Shown here piece after piece: positions 33,268 through 41,236 of a DNA stretch of 64,000 bases (position 1 is the first letter of the stretch; each line of letters begins with the position of its first letter). The notes under the pieces are model-generated. The model was not told where the DNA came from. It saw only the letters and a program-made list of their open reading frames with translations, and ran no database searches. Both the position numbers and the translations under genes were made by a program. Source of the DNA: Martinezella dioscoreae (GTDB lineage: Bacteria > Pseudomonadota > Alphaproteobacteria > Rhizobiales > Rhizobiaceae); NCBI RefSeq assembly GCF_009176305.1, contig NZ_BLAJ01000004.1, forward strand, positions 434,001-498,000, read 5' to 3'.

Positions 33268-34248
33268 ATGGTGGCGATCGACGTTAATGAACAGAGCCGT
33301 CCGTCCGTGGCATGGCTGAGAAAGCTCACCGGTGCTACCGGACCGCTTGTCGGATTGCTCGCTCTTTGCGTTTTCTTGAGCCTCAGCACCGATGCGTTTC
33401 TTTCGCTCCGCAACGGCCTCAACATTCTCGATCAGATCACCGTGCTCGGAATCATGGCCGTCGGCATGACTTTCGTCATCCTGATCGGCGGCATCGACCT
33501 TTCCGTCGGTTCGGTTCTTGCGCTGTCCATGATGGTCATGGGCTGGACGGCAAATATCGCCGGCCTGCCGCTTGCCGCCGGCATCGTGGTTGCACTTGCC
33601 TCCTCCGCGGTGAGCGGACTGATCGTCGGGCTTCTCGTCACTCTTTTCAGGGTTCCGGCCTTTATCGCAACTTTGGCTATGATGTCGGCCGCGCGGGGCG
33701 TCGCGAACATGATCACGGATGGCCAGCAGATCGTCGGATTTCCCGACTGGTTCATGATGCTCGCGATCGATCGCCATTTCGGCGTGCTGACGGCAACGGT
33801 CTTCCTGATGCTGGCGGTCGTCGCCGTGGCCTGGGTGTTCCTTCACTTCCGCTCCGAGGGGCGCATGCTCTATGCCGTGGGCGGCAATCCGGAAGTGGCT
33901 CGTCTCGCCGGCATCAATGTCCAGCTCGTGACGATTGCGGTCTATGTCGCAAGCGCGGTACTTGCCGGTCTTGCCGGTATCGTACTGGCGGCTCGTCTCG
34001 ATTCGGTTCAGCCATCCAGCGGCTTTGGATACGAACTCGACACGATTGCGGCCGTCGTCATTGGTGGCACTTCGCTCTCCGGTGGGTCCGGCGGTATCGG
34101 CGGTACGCTGATCGGCGTCCTGATCATCGGTGTCCTGCGCAACGGTCTCAATCTGCTCAACGTCTCGCCATTCCTGCAGCAGGTCATCATTGGCATCGTC
34201 ATCGTACTCGCGGTCGGTGCGGAAACGATCCGCAGGCGGCGGGCCTGA
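33268..34248 (+). CDS. Ribose-type ABC transporter permease
   Basis: A 326-residue inner-membrane permease of the RbsC/XylH family. Typical segments are GIMAVGMTFVILIGGIDLSV, FRVPAFIATLAMMSAARGVA, AVGGNPEVARLAGI (ATPase contact) and DTIAAVVIGGTSLSGGSGGI. Length and about eight to ten membrane segments fit the family. GGGAGGA precedes two ATGs and a GTG at 33265-33273; ATG 33268 is the best compromise. It is first in an operon with binding protein, ATPase, SDR, triosephosphate isomerase and SDR genes. Confidence 0.85.
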   Translation: MVAIDVNEQSRPSVAWLRKLTGATGPLVGLLALCVFLSLSTDAFLSLRNGLNILDQITVLGIMAVGMTFVILIGGIDLSVGSVLALSMMVMGWTANIAGLPLAAGIVVALASSAVSGLIVGLLVTLFRVPAFIATLAMMSAARGVANMITDGQQIVGFPDWFMMLAIDRHFGVLTATVFLMLAVVAVAWVFLHFRSEGRMLYAVGGNPEVARLAGINVQLVTIAVYVASAVLAGLAGIVLAARLDSVQPSSGFGYELDTIAAVVIGGTSLSGGSGGIGGTLIGVLIIGVLRNGLNLLNVSPFLQQVIIGIVIVLAVGAETIRRRRA

Positions 34249-34363
34249 CATTCTGGTCCGCGTCCGGCGGATCCCAGCGATTTCCTCTCCGAAAGGTTTG
34301 GAGCGGATCATTTGCCCGAGGGGAGGATATGCCCAAGGGTTCACTAAAAAAGGAGGAAATGAA

Positions 34364-35293
34364 ATGAAACTTGCGCGCATACTTCTGGCCTCGGCCGCCG
34401 TGCTGGCGATGTCGTTGGGCTCTGTTCAGGCAAAAGACACCAAGAAGATCGGTCTGGCGGTCGCGAACCTGCAGGCAAACTTCTTCAACCAGATCAAGCA
34501 GTCCGTCGAGGATGAGGCCAAGAAGCGTGGCATTCAGGTCGTCACCGTGGATGCCAAGGGCGATGGTCCGACGCAGATCAACCAGATTCAGGATCTGCTC
34601 ACCCAGAATATCGACGCCTTGATCTATATTCCGGCCGGTGCCGCTGCCGCGAGTGTTCCGGTAAAGCTCGCCAAGAATGCCGGTATTCCTGTCGTCAACG
34701 TCGACCGCAATGCCGACGGCGCGCCGGGCGACACTTTCCTTGCAACGGATTCCGTCGCGTCGGCCAAGGCCGTTTGCGACTACATCCTCAGGCAGGCCGG
34801 CGGCAAGGGCAAGATGGTGATCATCCACGGCCAGAAGGGCACGACGCCTGAAGTCGACCGCAGCAAGGGTTGCGCCGAATCGCTGAAGGCAAACCCCGGC
34901 GTGAAGGTGGTTGCCGAGCAATATTCCAACATGTGGGCCCAGGACGAGGGCTTCCAGATCATGCAGAACATGCTGCAGGCAAATCCCGACGTATCGATCG
35001 TGTTTGCTCAGGCCGACGCGCTTGCCCTCGGCGCCGCGCAGGCGATCAAGGTTGCAAACCCGTCCCAGAAGATCGTTGTCGGCGGCTTCGACGGCGATAC
35101 GGCGGCTCTGGAAGCGCTCAGCAAGGGTGTCTTCGATGTGACCGCGACGCAGCAGACGCAGAAGATGGGCCGCGACGCGGTCGCCAATGCCGTCAAGCTC
35201 GTCGCCGGCGAGAAGGTGCCCGCGGTGCAGCTCATGGACGCCACGCTGACGACCAAGGAAAACGTGGCCGGCTTCATCGCCAACCACCCGTAA
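34364..35293 (+). CDS. Sugar-binding protein of a ribose-type ABC transporter
   Basis: A 309-residue periplasmic binding protein (RbsB-like, Peripla_BP_4 fold). The signal peptide is MKLARILLASAAVLAMSLGS ending VQA. The fold is shown by KKIGLAVANLQANFFNQIKQ, IDALIYIPAGAAAASVPVKL, AGIPVVNVDRNADG, MVIIHGQKGTTPEVDRSKGC and KIVVGGFDGDTAALEAL. AGGAGG lies 7 bases before ATG 34364. The ligand is unknown. From the enzymes in the operon a pentose, branched pentose or polyol of four to five carbons is likely. Confidence 0.86.
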   Translation: MKLARILLASAAVLAMSLGSVQAKDTKKIGLAVANLQANFFNQIKQSVEDEAKKRGIQVVTVDAKGDGPTQINQIQDLLTQNIDALIYIPAGAAAASVPVKLAKNAGIPVVNVDRNADGAPGDTFLATDSVASAKAVCDYILRQAGGKGKMVIIHGQKGTTPEVDRSKGCAESLKANPGVKVVAEQYSNMWAQDEGFQIMQNMLQANPDVSIVFAQADALALGAAQAIKVANPSQKIVVGGFDGDTAALEALSKGVFDVTATQQTQKMGRDAVANAVKLVAGEKVPAVQLMDATLTTKENVAGFIANHP

Positions 35294-35321
35294 TCGTCCT
35301 GAAATCTTGAGGAGGTGTGCC

Positions 35322-36800
35322 GTGACTGAGCCCGTTCTTTCCCTGAGGGGCATATCCAAGCGCTACGGACCGCTTCAGGTGCTGAAGAATGTCAGCCTTG
35401 ATGTCTATCCGGGTGAAGTGGTCGCGCTTCTCGGTGAAAACGGCGCCGGCAAATCGACCTTGTCGGGCATCATCGCCGGATCACGCACGCCTTCCGAGGG
35501 AACGATGACATGGCTGGGGCAGCCCTATGCCCCCGCCACGCCGCGCGAGGCGATCGACAAGGGCGTCGTCCTGATCCATCAGGAATTGCAGCTCCTGCCG
35601 CATCTTTCGATCGCCGAAAATGTCTTCATCGGGCGATGGCCGATGAAGAACGGGGCTGTCGATCGCCCTCAGATGGTCCGGCGCGCCCAGGAACAGCTCG
35701 CACGCCTGAACCTACATATTCCAGCGACACGCAAGGTCGCGGGCCTGTCGACTGCCAATCAGCAGCTCATCGAGATCGCCAAGGCGCTGGCGCTCAATGC
35801 CAAGCTGCTGATTCTCGATGAGCCGACCGCAGCGCTTGGTGGCGCGGAGACGGAAGCGCTTTTCGAGCAGGTGAGAAAGCTTCGGTCTGAAGGTGTCGGC
35901 ATCATCTACATCTCCCACCGCATGGAGGAGATCAAGCAGATCACCGATCGCATCGTCGTCCTGCGCGATGGCGAGCGGGTTCAGGAGTTCGCCGACAGCG
36001 CCACACCTGTTCGTACCATCGTCGAAAGCATGGTCGGCCGTTCGCTGGACCGGATGTTCCCGGCTCTTCCCGAACCGACGGATCGCCCTGTTTTGCAGGT
36101 CAGCGGATTGAGTTCGCCTGACGGGTCCTTCGAGGACGTGACGTTCGAAGTTCGCGCCGGGGAGATCCTCGGCATTGCCGGGCTGGTTGGTGCCGGCCGC
36201 ACCGAACTCGTCCGTGCCGTTTCTGGCGCTGATCCGATCATCGCCGGCTCGATCAAGCTGGAGGGTGAGGAGCTCAAGCTTCGCAATCCGGCCGATGCGA
36301 TCGCCAAGGGCATCGTGATGGTGCCCGAGGATCGCAAGGAGCAGGGTCTCGTCGTCGGCCATCGCATCAGTGAAAACATCATCTATGCCAACCTCGACAA
36401 GCTCGGTGGACGCTGGATCACATCACGTGTCAAACGTGCTTTCGCCGAAAAGGCTGTGGCGAAATTCGGCGTCAAAGGCCGGGCCGAGCAATATGCCTCG
36501 GACCTGTCGGGCGGCAACCAGCAAAAGGTCGTCATCGCAAAGTGGCTGATGCGTGACCCCAAGGTCGTCGTCCTCGATGAGCCGACCCGTGGCATCGATG
36601 TCGGCGCGCGAGCCAGCATTTACGACATCATCGTCAACCTCGCAAAGCAGGGGGTGGCCGTCATCGTCGTCAGCTCCGATCTCGAGGAGGTTCTTGGTGT
36701 CTCCAACCGGATTCTCGTGCTTGCACAGGGCAAGCAGGCAGGCATTCTCAATCGTGACGAGGCCAATGACGTCTCTGTCATGGAACTTGCGACAATCTAG
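35322..36800 (+). CDS. Ribose-type ABC transporter ATPase
   Basis: A 492-residue double-domain ATPase (RbsA family). The first half has Walker A GENGAGKST, signature-region LSTANQQLIEIAKAL and Walker B LLILDEPTAAL. The second half has the degenerate Walker A GLVGAGRTEL typical of this family, signature LSGGNQQKVVIAKWL and Walker B VVVLDEPTRGIDVGA. The start is GTG at 35322, because GAGGAGG lies 7 bases upstream. It energises the importer formed with the permease and binding protein upstream. Confidence 0.88.
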   Translation: MTEPVLSLRGISKRYGPLQVLKNVSLDVYPGEVVALLGENGAGKSTLSGIIAGSRTPSEGTMTWLGQPYAPATPREAIDKGVVLIHQELQLLPHLSIAENVFIGRWPMKNGAVDRPQMVRRAQEQLARLNLHIPATRKVAGLSTANQQLIEIAKALALNAKLLILDEPTAALGGAETEALFEQVRKLRSEGVGIIYISHRMEEIKQITDRIVVLRDGERVQEFADSATPVRTIVESMVGRSLDRMFPALPEPTDRPVLQVSGLSSPDGSFEDVTFEVRAGEILGIAGLVGAGRTELVRAVSGADPIIAGSIKLEGEELKLRNPADAIAKGIVMVPEDRKEQGLVVGHRISENIIYANLDKLGGRWITSRVKRAFAEKAVAKFGVKGRAEQYASDLSGGNQQKVVIAKWLMRDPKVVVLDEPTRGIDVGARASIYDIIVNLAKQGVAVIVVSSDLEEVLGVSNRILVLAQGKQAGILNRDEANDVSVMELATI

Positions 36801-36820
36801 ACAAACAGAAAGGAAGAGCG

Positions 36821-37609
36821 GTGTACGACATCACTCTGAACGCCCCGAAGCTTTTCGATCTTGAGGGACAGGTCGCGCTTGTGACCGGCGCTGGAAGCGG
36901 GATTGGGCAGCGTATCGCCATCGGTCTTGCGCAGTGCGGCGCCAACGTCGCGCTTCTGGACCGTCGATCCGACGATGGTCTAGCGAACACGGCTTCGCAT
37001 ATCGAAGCTGCCGGTCGCCGTTCCATCCAGATTGCAGCCGATGTGACCAGCAAGTCCTCTCTCGGGGAGGCGGTTGCGCGCACCGAGGCGGAACTTGGGG
37101 CCTTGACGCTTGCAGTCAATGCCGCCGGTATCGCCAACGCCAATCCCGCGGAAGAGATGGAAGAAGAACAGTACCAGACGCTGATGGACATCAACCTAAA
37201 GGGCGTTTTTCTGTCCTGCCAGGCGGAAGCACGCGCGATGCTGAAGAACGGGCGCGGATCGATCGTCAATATCGCCTCTATGTCCGGCGTTATCGTCAAT
37301 CGCGGCCTGAGCCAGGCTCATTACAACGCCTCCAAAGCCGGTGTGATCCACATGTCGAAGTCGCTCGCGATGGAGTGGGTCGGTCGCGGCGTCCGCGTCA
37401 ACACCATCTCGCCGGGATACACGGCGACGCCGATGAACACGCGTCCGGAAATGGTTCATCAGACCAAACTTTTCGAAGAGCAGACGCCGATGCAGCGCAT
37501 GGCAACGGTCGATGAGATGGTCGGCCCCGCCGTCTTCCTGCTGTCGAATGCCGCAAGCTTCGTGACGGGCGTCGATCTGCTCGTCGATGGCGGGTTTTGC
37601 TGCTGGTGA
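36821..37609 (+). CDS. Short-chain dehydrogenase/reductase (SDR 1 of the sugar operon)
   Basis: A 262-residue classical SDR. The cofactor motif is TGAGSGIG (22-29), and Asp47 in LLDRRS at the end of the second strand favours NAD. The catalytic residues are Ser153, Tyr168 and Lys172 (YNASK). It probably oxidises a secondary alcohol of a polyol or sugar. It starts with GTG 36821 behind AGGAAGAG, 20 bp after the ATPase gene, and is followed by the isomerase gene after 4 bases. With the kinase and transketolase it could turn an imported polyol into a ketose. Confidence 0.85.
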   Translation: MYDITLNAPKLFDLEGQVALVTGAGSGIGQRIAIGLAQCGANVALLDRRSDDGLANTASHIEAAGRRSIQIAADVTSKSSLGEAVARTEAELGALTLAVNAAGIANANPAEEMEEEQYQTLMDINLKGVFLSCQAEARAMLKNGRGSIVNIASMSGVIVNRGLSQAHYNASKAGVIHMSKSLAMEWVGRGVRVNTISPGYTATPMNTRPEMVHQTKLFEEQTPMQRMATVDEMVGPAVFLLSNAASFVTGVDLLVDGGFCCW

Positions 37610-37613
37610 TGCG

Positions 37614-38351
37614 ATGAGGAAACTGATTGCCGGCAACTGGAAAATGAACGGTCTCGCGTCCTCCCTGGCCGAGATCGAGGCGCTGAAGGGAATAACGGAC
37701 CACGCGGCGTGTGACATCGTCGTCTGCCCGCCCTTAACGCTGGTCGAGAAAGCGGTCGAACGGGTGCGAGGATCAGGGATTGCCATTGGGGCACAGGATT
37801 GTCACGCGCGGACCTCAGGCGCCTATACCGGAGATGTTTCCGCCGAGATGCTCGCCGAAATCGGCGCTCGTTTCGTCATTCTGGGACATTCCGAGCGGCG
37901 CTCGGCCTATAGGGAGACGGACGGCGCAGTTGCGGCCAAGGCTGTCGCGGTCCATGAGACCAGGCTGACGAGCATCATTTGCGTCGGGGAGACACGTGCG
38001 GAACGGGACGAGGGCAGGGCGATCGAAGTGGTTCGTGCCCAGCTAGAAGCATCAATTCCCAACACCGCAACCAGTTCGAACACGGTGATCGCCTATGAAC
38101 CAGTGTGGGCGATCGGAACAGGGCTAGTTCCGACCCTGGAGCAGATCGAGGAGATGCATTCGTCCATCCGCCAGGCGCTTGAAAAGCGGCTGGGAGAAGA
38201 GGGGAGGGATGTCAGGATCCTCTATGGCGGTTCGGTCAAAGCATCGAACGCAAGGGCAATCTTCGGCGTTCGCAACGTCGATGGTGCCCTGGTCGGGGGC
38301 GCATCCCTGAAGGCATCGGAGTTTGCCGGGATTATCTCGGCCGCCGTTTGA
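37614..38351 (+). CDS. tpiA: Triosephosphate isomerase (accessory copy)
   Basis: A 245-residue TIM-barrel enzyme interconverting dihydroxyacetone phosphate and glyceraldehyde 3-phosphate. All catalytic residues are visible: Asn8 and Lys10 in GNWKMNG, His92 in ILGHSERR, Glu162 in AYEPVWAIGTG and the phosphate-binding LYGGSVKASN. It begins 4 bases after the SDR stop. Placement inside a sugar regulon shows it is a dedicated copy, like the tpi paralogue of rhizobial erythritol loci. Here it would recycle dihydroxyacetone phosphate to the glyceraldehyde 3-phosphate needed by the transketolase. Confidence 0.9.
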   Translation: MRKLIAGNWKMNGLASSLAEIEALKGITDHAACDIVVCPPLTLVEKAVERVRGSGIAIGAQDCHARTSGAYTGDVSAEMLAEIGARFVILGHSERRSAYRETDGAVAAKAVAVHETRLTSIICVGETRAERDEGRAIEVVRAQLEASIPNTATSSNTVIAYEPVWAIGTGLVPTLEQIEEMHSSIRQALEKRLGEEGRDVRILYGGSVKASNARAIFGVRNVDGALVGGASLKASEFAGIISAAV

Positions 38352-38427
38352 AGTCGCCAGCAACAGGCGGGCGCTCGGCCCCTTGAGCCGGCGCCTGGCG
38401 TGGCTGTCACCGCGAAAGGAATAGGAA

Positions 38428-39210
38428 ATGCAGCGTTTCGAAAACAAGACCGTGGTCATCACCGGCGCGAGCCGCGGCATCGGGGCCGCGATCGCCAGAC
38501 GGTTCGCGCGTGAGGGCGCCAATCTCGTAGTCTCGGCCAATGAGGATTCCGTCCATGCGGTCGCCGATGCGATCAAGGCTGATGGCGGGAAGGCGATTTC
38601 CTTCGTCGGTGACGTGACCGATAAGGCCAGTGTGAAGGGGCTCTACGAGGCGGCTGAGGTGGCCTTCGGTGCCGTCGATGTTTCCATCCAGAATGCCGGT
38701 GTCATCACCATCGCCCGCGTCGAGGACATGACCGAGGGCGAATGGGACAAGGTCATGGCGGTCAATACCAAAGGTGTCTTCCTCTGCGCCCAGGAGGCGA
38801 TTGCCCGCATGCGCAAACATGGCCGCGGCGGCCGCATCATCAATACCGCTTCCGGCCAGGCGCGGGACGGCTTCATCTACACGCCGCATTATGCGGCATC
38901 GAAGATGGGCGTCGTCGGCATTACCCAGAGCCTTGCCAAGGAAGTCGCGACCGAAGGCATCACAGTGAACGCTTTTTGCCCAGGCATCATCGAAACCGAC
39001 ATGTGGGCCTATAACGACCAGGCTTGGGGGAAGCTTTTGGGCAATTACGGCCCCGGCGAACTCATGAAGGAATGGGTCCAGGGCATTCCGATGAAACGGG
39101 CCGGATCGGGCGAAGATGTCGCCGGTCTCGTCACTTTCCTGGCCAGCGACGATGCGGCCTATATCACGGGCCAGACGATCAATGTCGATGGCGGCTTGAT
39201 CATGTCGTAG
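38428..39210 (+). CDS. Short-chain dehydrogenase/reductase (SDR 2 of the sugar operon)
   Basis: A 260-residue classical SDR with TGASRGIG (12-19), the catalytic Ser142, Tyr155 and Lys159 (YAASK), and the proton-relay Asn113 in NTKGVF. The second strand ends VSANEDS with no clear Asp for NAD selection, so NADP use is possible and would differ from SDR 1. AGGAATAGGAA precedes ATG 38428. It is the last gene of the importer operon, 76 bp after the isomerase gene. It resembles polyol dehydrogenases such as those for sorbitol or galactitol; the substrate is unknown. Confidence 0.84.
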   Translation: MQRFENKTVVITGASRGIGAAIARRFAREGANLVVSANEDSVHAVADAIKADGGKAISFVGDVTDKASVKGLYEAAEVAFGAVDVSIQNAGVITIARVEDMTEGEWDKVMAVNTKGVFLCAQEAIARMRKHGRGGRIINTASGQARDGFIYTPHYAASKMGVVGITQSLAKEVATEGITVNAFCPGIIETDMWAYNDQAWGKLLGNYGPGELMKEWVQGIPMKRAGSGEDVAGLVTFLASDDAAYITGQTINVDGGLIMS

Positions 39211-39315
39211 TTCGACAATGAGGAACGGTGCGTTCGTTGGGCGGATCGGATTCTCGACGTTTTGGCGATCAAAGCCTCTTGCGGAATGAGGCATTGATCC
39301 CTTATCTTTCAATTG

Positions 39316-39460
39316 TTCTCAGGGCGGGGTGTAATTCCCCACCGGCGGTATGGGGAGTTTCCTCGAGCCCGCGAGCGCCTTCCGAGCTTTCGGAAGGGTC
39401 AGCAGATCCGGTGAGATGCCGGAGCCGACGGTATAGTCCGGATGGAAGAGAGCAACGCAG
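39316..39460 (+). ncRNA. FMN riboswitch (RFN element)
   Basis: The leader has the full RFN pattern: CTCAGGGCGGGGTG at 39319-39332, AATTCCCCACCGGCGGTA, a variable stem around 39380-39400, GTCAGCAGATCCGGTGAGA, GCCGGAGCCGACGGTATAG, and the closing GTCCGGATGGAAGAGAGCAA. FMN binding is expected to reduce ribB expression. A 7-bp GC hairpin with a 6-base loop at 39464-39483 follows and may be part of the switch. The ribB start is another 87 bases on. Confidence 0.93.
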
Positions 39461-39569
39461 GAGACGCCGCGTCGTGGCGGCGTTCACATGCTTGTTCGCC
39501 CAAGGGAAAATGGTGGCTTTGACCGGCCATGCACGCCGTTTCGAACGGCAACCCTTGAAAGGCAGGAAA

Positions 39570-40196
39570 ATGGCAATTTCGAAAATTGAAGATGCGATCG
39601 CTGCGATTGCGCGGGGCGAGATCATCGTGGTTGTCGATGATCGTGACCGCGAAAACGAAGGCGATCTGGTGATCGCCGCGGAAGCGGTCACACCGCAGGC
39701 GATCGCGTTCATGATGAACCATGCCCGTGGTCTCATCTGCGTTCCGATGGAGGGCGAGAGGCTCGACGAGCTCGATATTCCGTTGATGGTGCCGCGCAAC
39801 ACGGAAGTCCTCAAGACCGCCTTCACCGTTTCCGTCGACTACATTCCGGAAACCACGACCGGAATATCCGCCGCCGACAGGGCGGCAACCGTTCAAGCCC
39901 TCGTCAGGGACGGATCGCGTCCGGAGGAATTTGCCCGGCCCGGTCATATCTTTCCGCTTCGCGCGCATCCAAACGGCGTCCTGTCGCGTCCTGGGCACAC
40001 GGAAGCAGCCGTGGATCTGGCCCGGCTTGCCGGCCTTTCGCCGGCCGGCGTCATCTGCGAAGTGGCGAACGACGACGGCACGATGGCGCGCCTTCCAGAG
40101 CTTGAGGTCTTTGCCGAGCGGCATGGCCTCCATCTCGTGACGATCGAGGATCTGATTGCCTACAGGGCCGCAAGCGCTCCCTTCAAGGCTGCCTGA
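39570..40196 (+). CDS. ribB: 3,4-dihydroxy-2-butanone-4-phosphate synthase
   Basis: A 208-residue enzyme that makes the four-carbon unit of riboflavin from ribulose 5-phosphate. Signature segments are VVVDDRDRENEGDLVIAAEA (acidic metal site), MNHARGLICVPM, TGISAADRAATVQAL, FARPGHIFPLRAHPNGVLSR and HTEAAVDLARLAGL. It is the stand-alone form without a GTP cyclohydrolase II domain. ATG 39570 follows AGGCAGGA; longer in-frame readings run into the FMN riboswitch and are rejected. The gene sits between the sugar operon and a methyltransferase gene but is controlled separately by its riboswitch. Confidence 0.93.
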   Translation: MAISKIEDAIAAIARGEIIVVVDDRDRENEGDLVIAAEAVTPQAIAFMMNHARGLICVPMEGERLDELDIPLMVPRNTEVLKTAFTVSVDYIPETTTGISAADRAATVQALVRDGSRPEEFARPGHIFPLRAHPNGVLSRPGHTEAAVDLARLAGLSPAGVICEVANDDGTMARLPELEVFAERHGLHLVTIEDLIAYRAASAPFKAA

Positions 40197-40244
40197 TCGT
40201 TCCGATACAGCCTATTTTGATCCTGCCCGGATCGATGCTTGCGC

Positions 40245-40283
40245 AAGGCTCTCCTATGCTCCTTGAGGATGAAGGAGAGCCTT
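40245..40283. terminator. Bidirectional terminator after ribB
   Basis: AAGGCTCTCCT (40245-40255) pairs perfectly over 11 bp with AGGAGAGCCTT (40273-40283) across a 17-base loop. It lies 48 bp after ribB and overlaps the last codons of the convergent methyltransferase gene. TTCC follows the right arm on the plus strand, so the T-run is short. Confidence 0.65.
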
Positions 40284-41174
40284 CCTCAGCCTATGAATAT
40301 GCCCGGCGCCGATCCCGCAGCAACCACCGACCATCGTCGCGCCGGCATCGACCCATGAACAGGCGAAGCGCGAATAGGCGTCGTCATTCAGATCCTGACG
40401 GGTCGCGTGAAGGCCCTCGTTGGCGGCCGACTCGCCTTGTTCTCCCTCGAAAGCATTGGCATAGACGCCGATCCGCAGATTATTGCCGCCCTGCTTGAAA
40501 ACCTCCGCTGCCGCATCGACGGCCTTGCGCATGACTTCCGGTTTGCTGCAGTTGAACAGGAACGCGTCCGCTTCAGATGACGCTGCCCACCGAGCCGCAT
40601 CCTCGACAAGTTCGCCGGAGCGGAGCTTAGGCGAGGCGCCATTCCTTTGCGCGGCGTCATCCGCAAGCGTGAAGGAGATCCAGAACGGTTTGCCGGTTTC
40701 AGCGACCGCCGTCCGAACCGCCTCTCCCTCCGCGATCAAGCTGAGGGTTTCCCCGAGCCAGACATCGACGTAAGGGTCGAGGTTTTCGACCAGAACCTTG
40801 AGATAGTCCTGAACGCGTAACGGATCGAAATTCTGTGGTTCGTAGGAGCCGAAGATCGGAGGCAGGGAGCCTGCGACCAGGATTTTTCGATCCTTGCAGG
40901 CGTTAGCGGCGTCGCGCGCCAGCCGTCCGGAAAGGGTGATGAGATCAGCCCCTTCCTTCCAGAACCGTTCCTCGCCAATGTGGAAGGGCACGAGCGCGTA
41001 GCTGTTGGTCGTAACGACATCCGAACCGGCAGCGATGAATTCGTCATGCACCTGCCGGACAATCTCCGGTGAATCGACCAGCGCGAGCGCCGACCATTCC
41101 GGCTGCTTCAGTTCCGCGCCGAGACGCAGCAGTTCGCGGCTCATGCCGCCGTCGAGGATCAAGGGTTTGCTCAT
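40254..41174 (-). CDS. mmuM: Homocysteine S-methyltransferase
   Basis: A 306-residue zinc-dependent methyltransferase, predicted to make methionine from homocysteine with S-methylmethionine (or S-adenosylmethionine) as donor. The zinc-binding cysteines are visible: Cys209 in FNCSKPE and Cys285-Cys286 in GGCCGIG. The N-terminal ILDGGMSREL and the segment SDVVTTNSYAL also fit the family. It is the last gene of a minus-strand cluster with an amino acid ABC importer, so the importer may bring in S-methylmethionine. The symbol is by family; selenohomocysteine or other acceptors are possible. Confidence 0.82.
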   Translation of the reverse strand: MSKPLILDGGMSRELLRLGAELKQPEWSALALVDSPEIVRQVHDEFIAAGSDVVTTNSYALVPFHIGEERFWKEGADLITLSGRLARDAANACKDRKILVAGSLPPIFGSYEPQNFDPLRVQDYLKVLVENLDPYVDVWLGETLSLIAEGEAVRTAVAETGKPFWISFTLADDAAQRNGASPKLRSGELVEDAARWAASSEADAFLFNCSKPEVMRKAVDAAAEVFKQGGNNLRIGVYANAFEGEQGESAANEGLHATRQDLNDDAYSRFACSWVDAGATMVGGCCGIGAGHIHRLRKALLHPQGA

Positions 41175-41236
41175 GAATGGGATCTCCAGAATGGATCGGA
41201 TCTGCGGAGAGGTTTGATCTCTCCTTCATGCCGAGG

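Noticed and set aside
33100..34380. 426-codon minus-strand frame opposite the sugar permease
   Set aside because: It covers the operator region and the permease gene in antisense, is very His/Asp/Arg-rich and has no recognisable domain.
34199..35359. 386-codon minus-strand frame opposite the sugar-binding protein gene
   Set aside because: Antisense to a clear RbsB-like protein with signal peptide and ribosome-binding site; no motif in the reversed reading.
39464..39483. GC-rich hairpin after the riboswitch as a separate terminator
   Set aside because: No T-run follows it and it is still 87 bases before the start codon. It is better described as part of the riboswitch leader.
39228..39569. 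N-terminal extension of ribB through the leader
   Set aside because: The extension would translate the FMN riboswitch. The family N-terminus and a good ribosome-binding site place the start at 39570.
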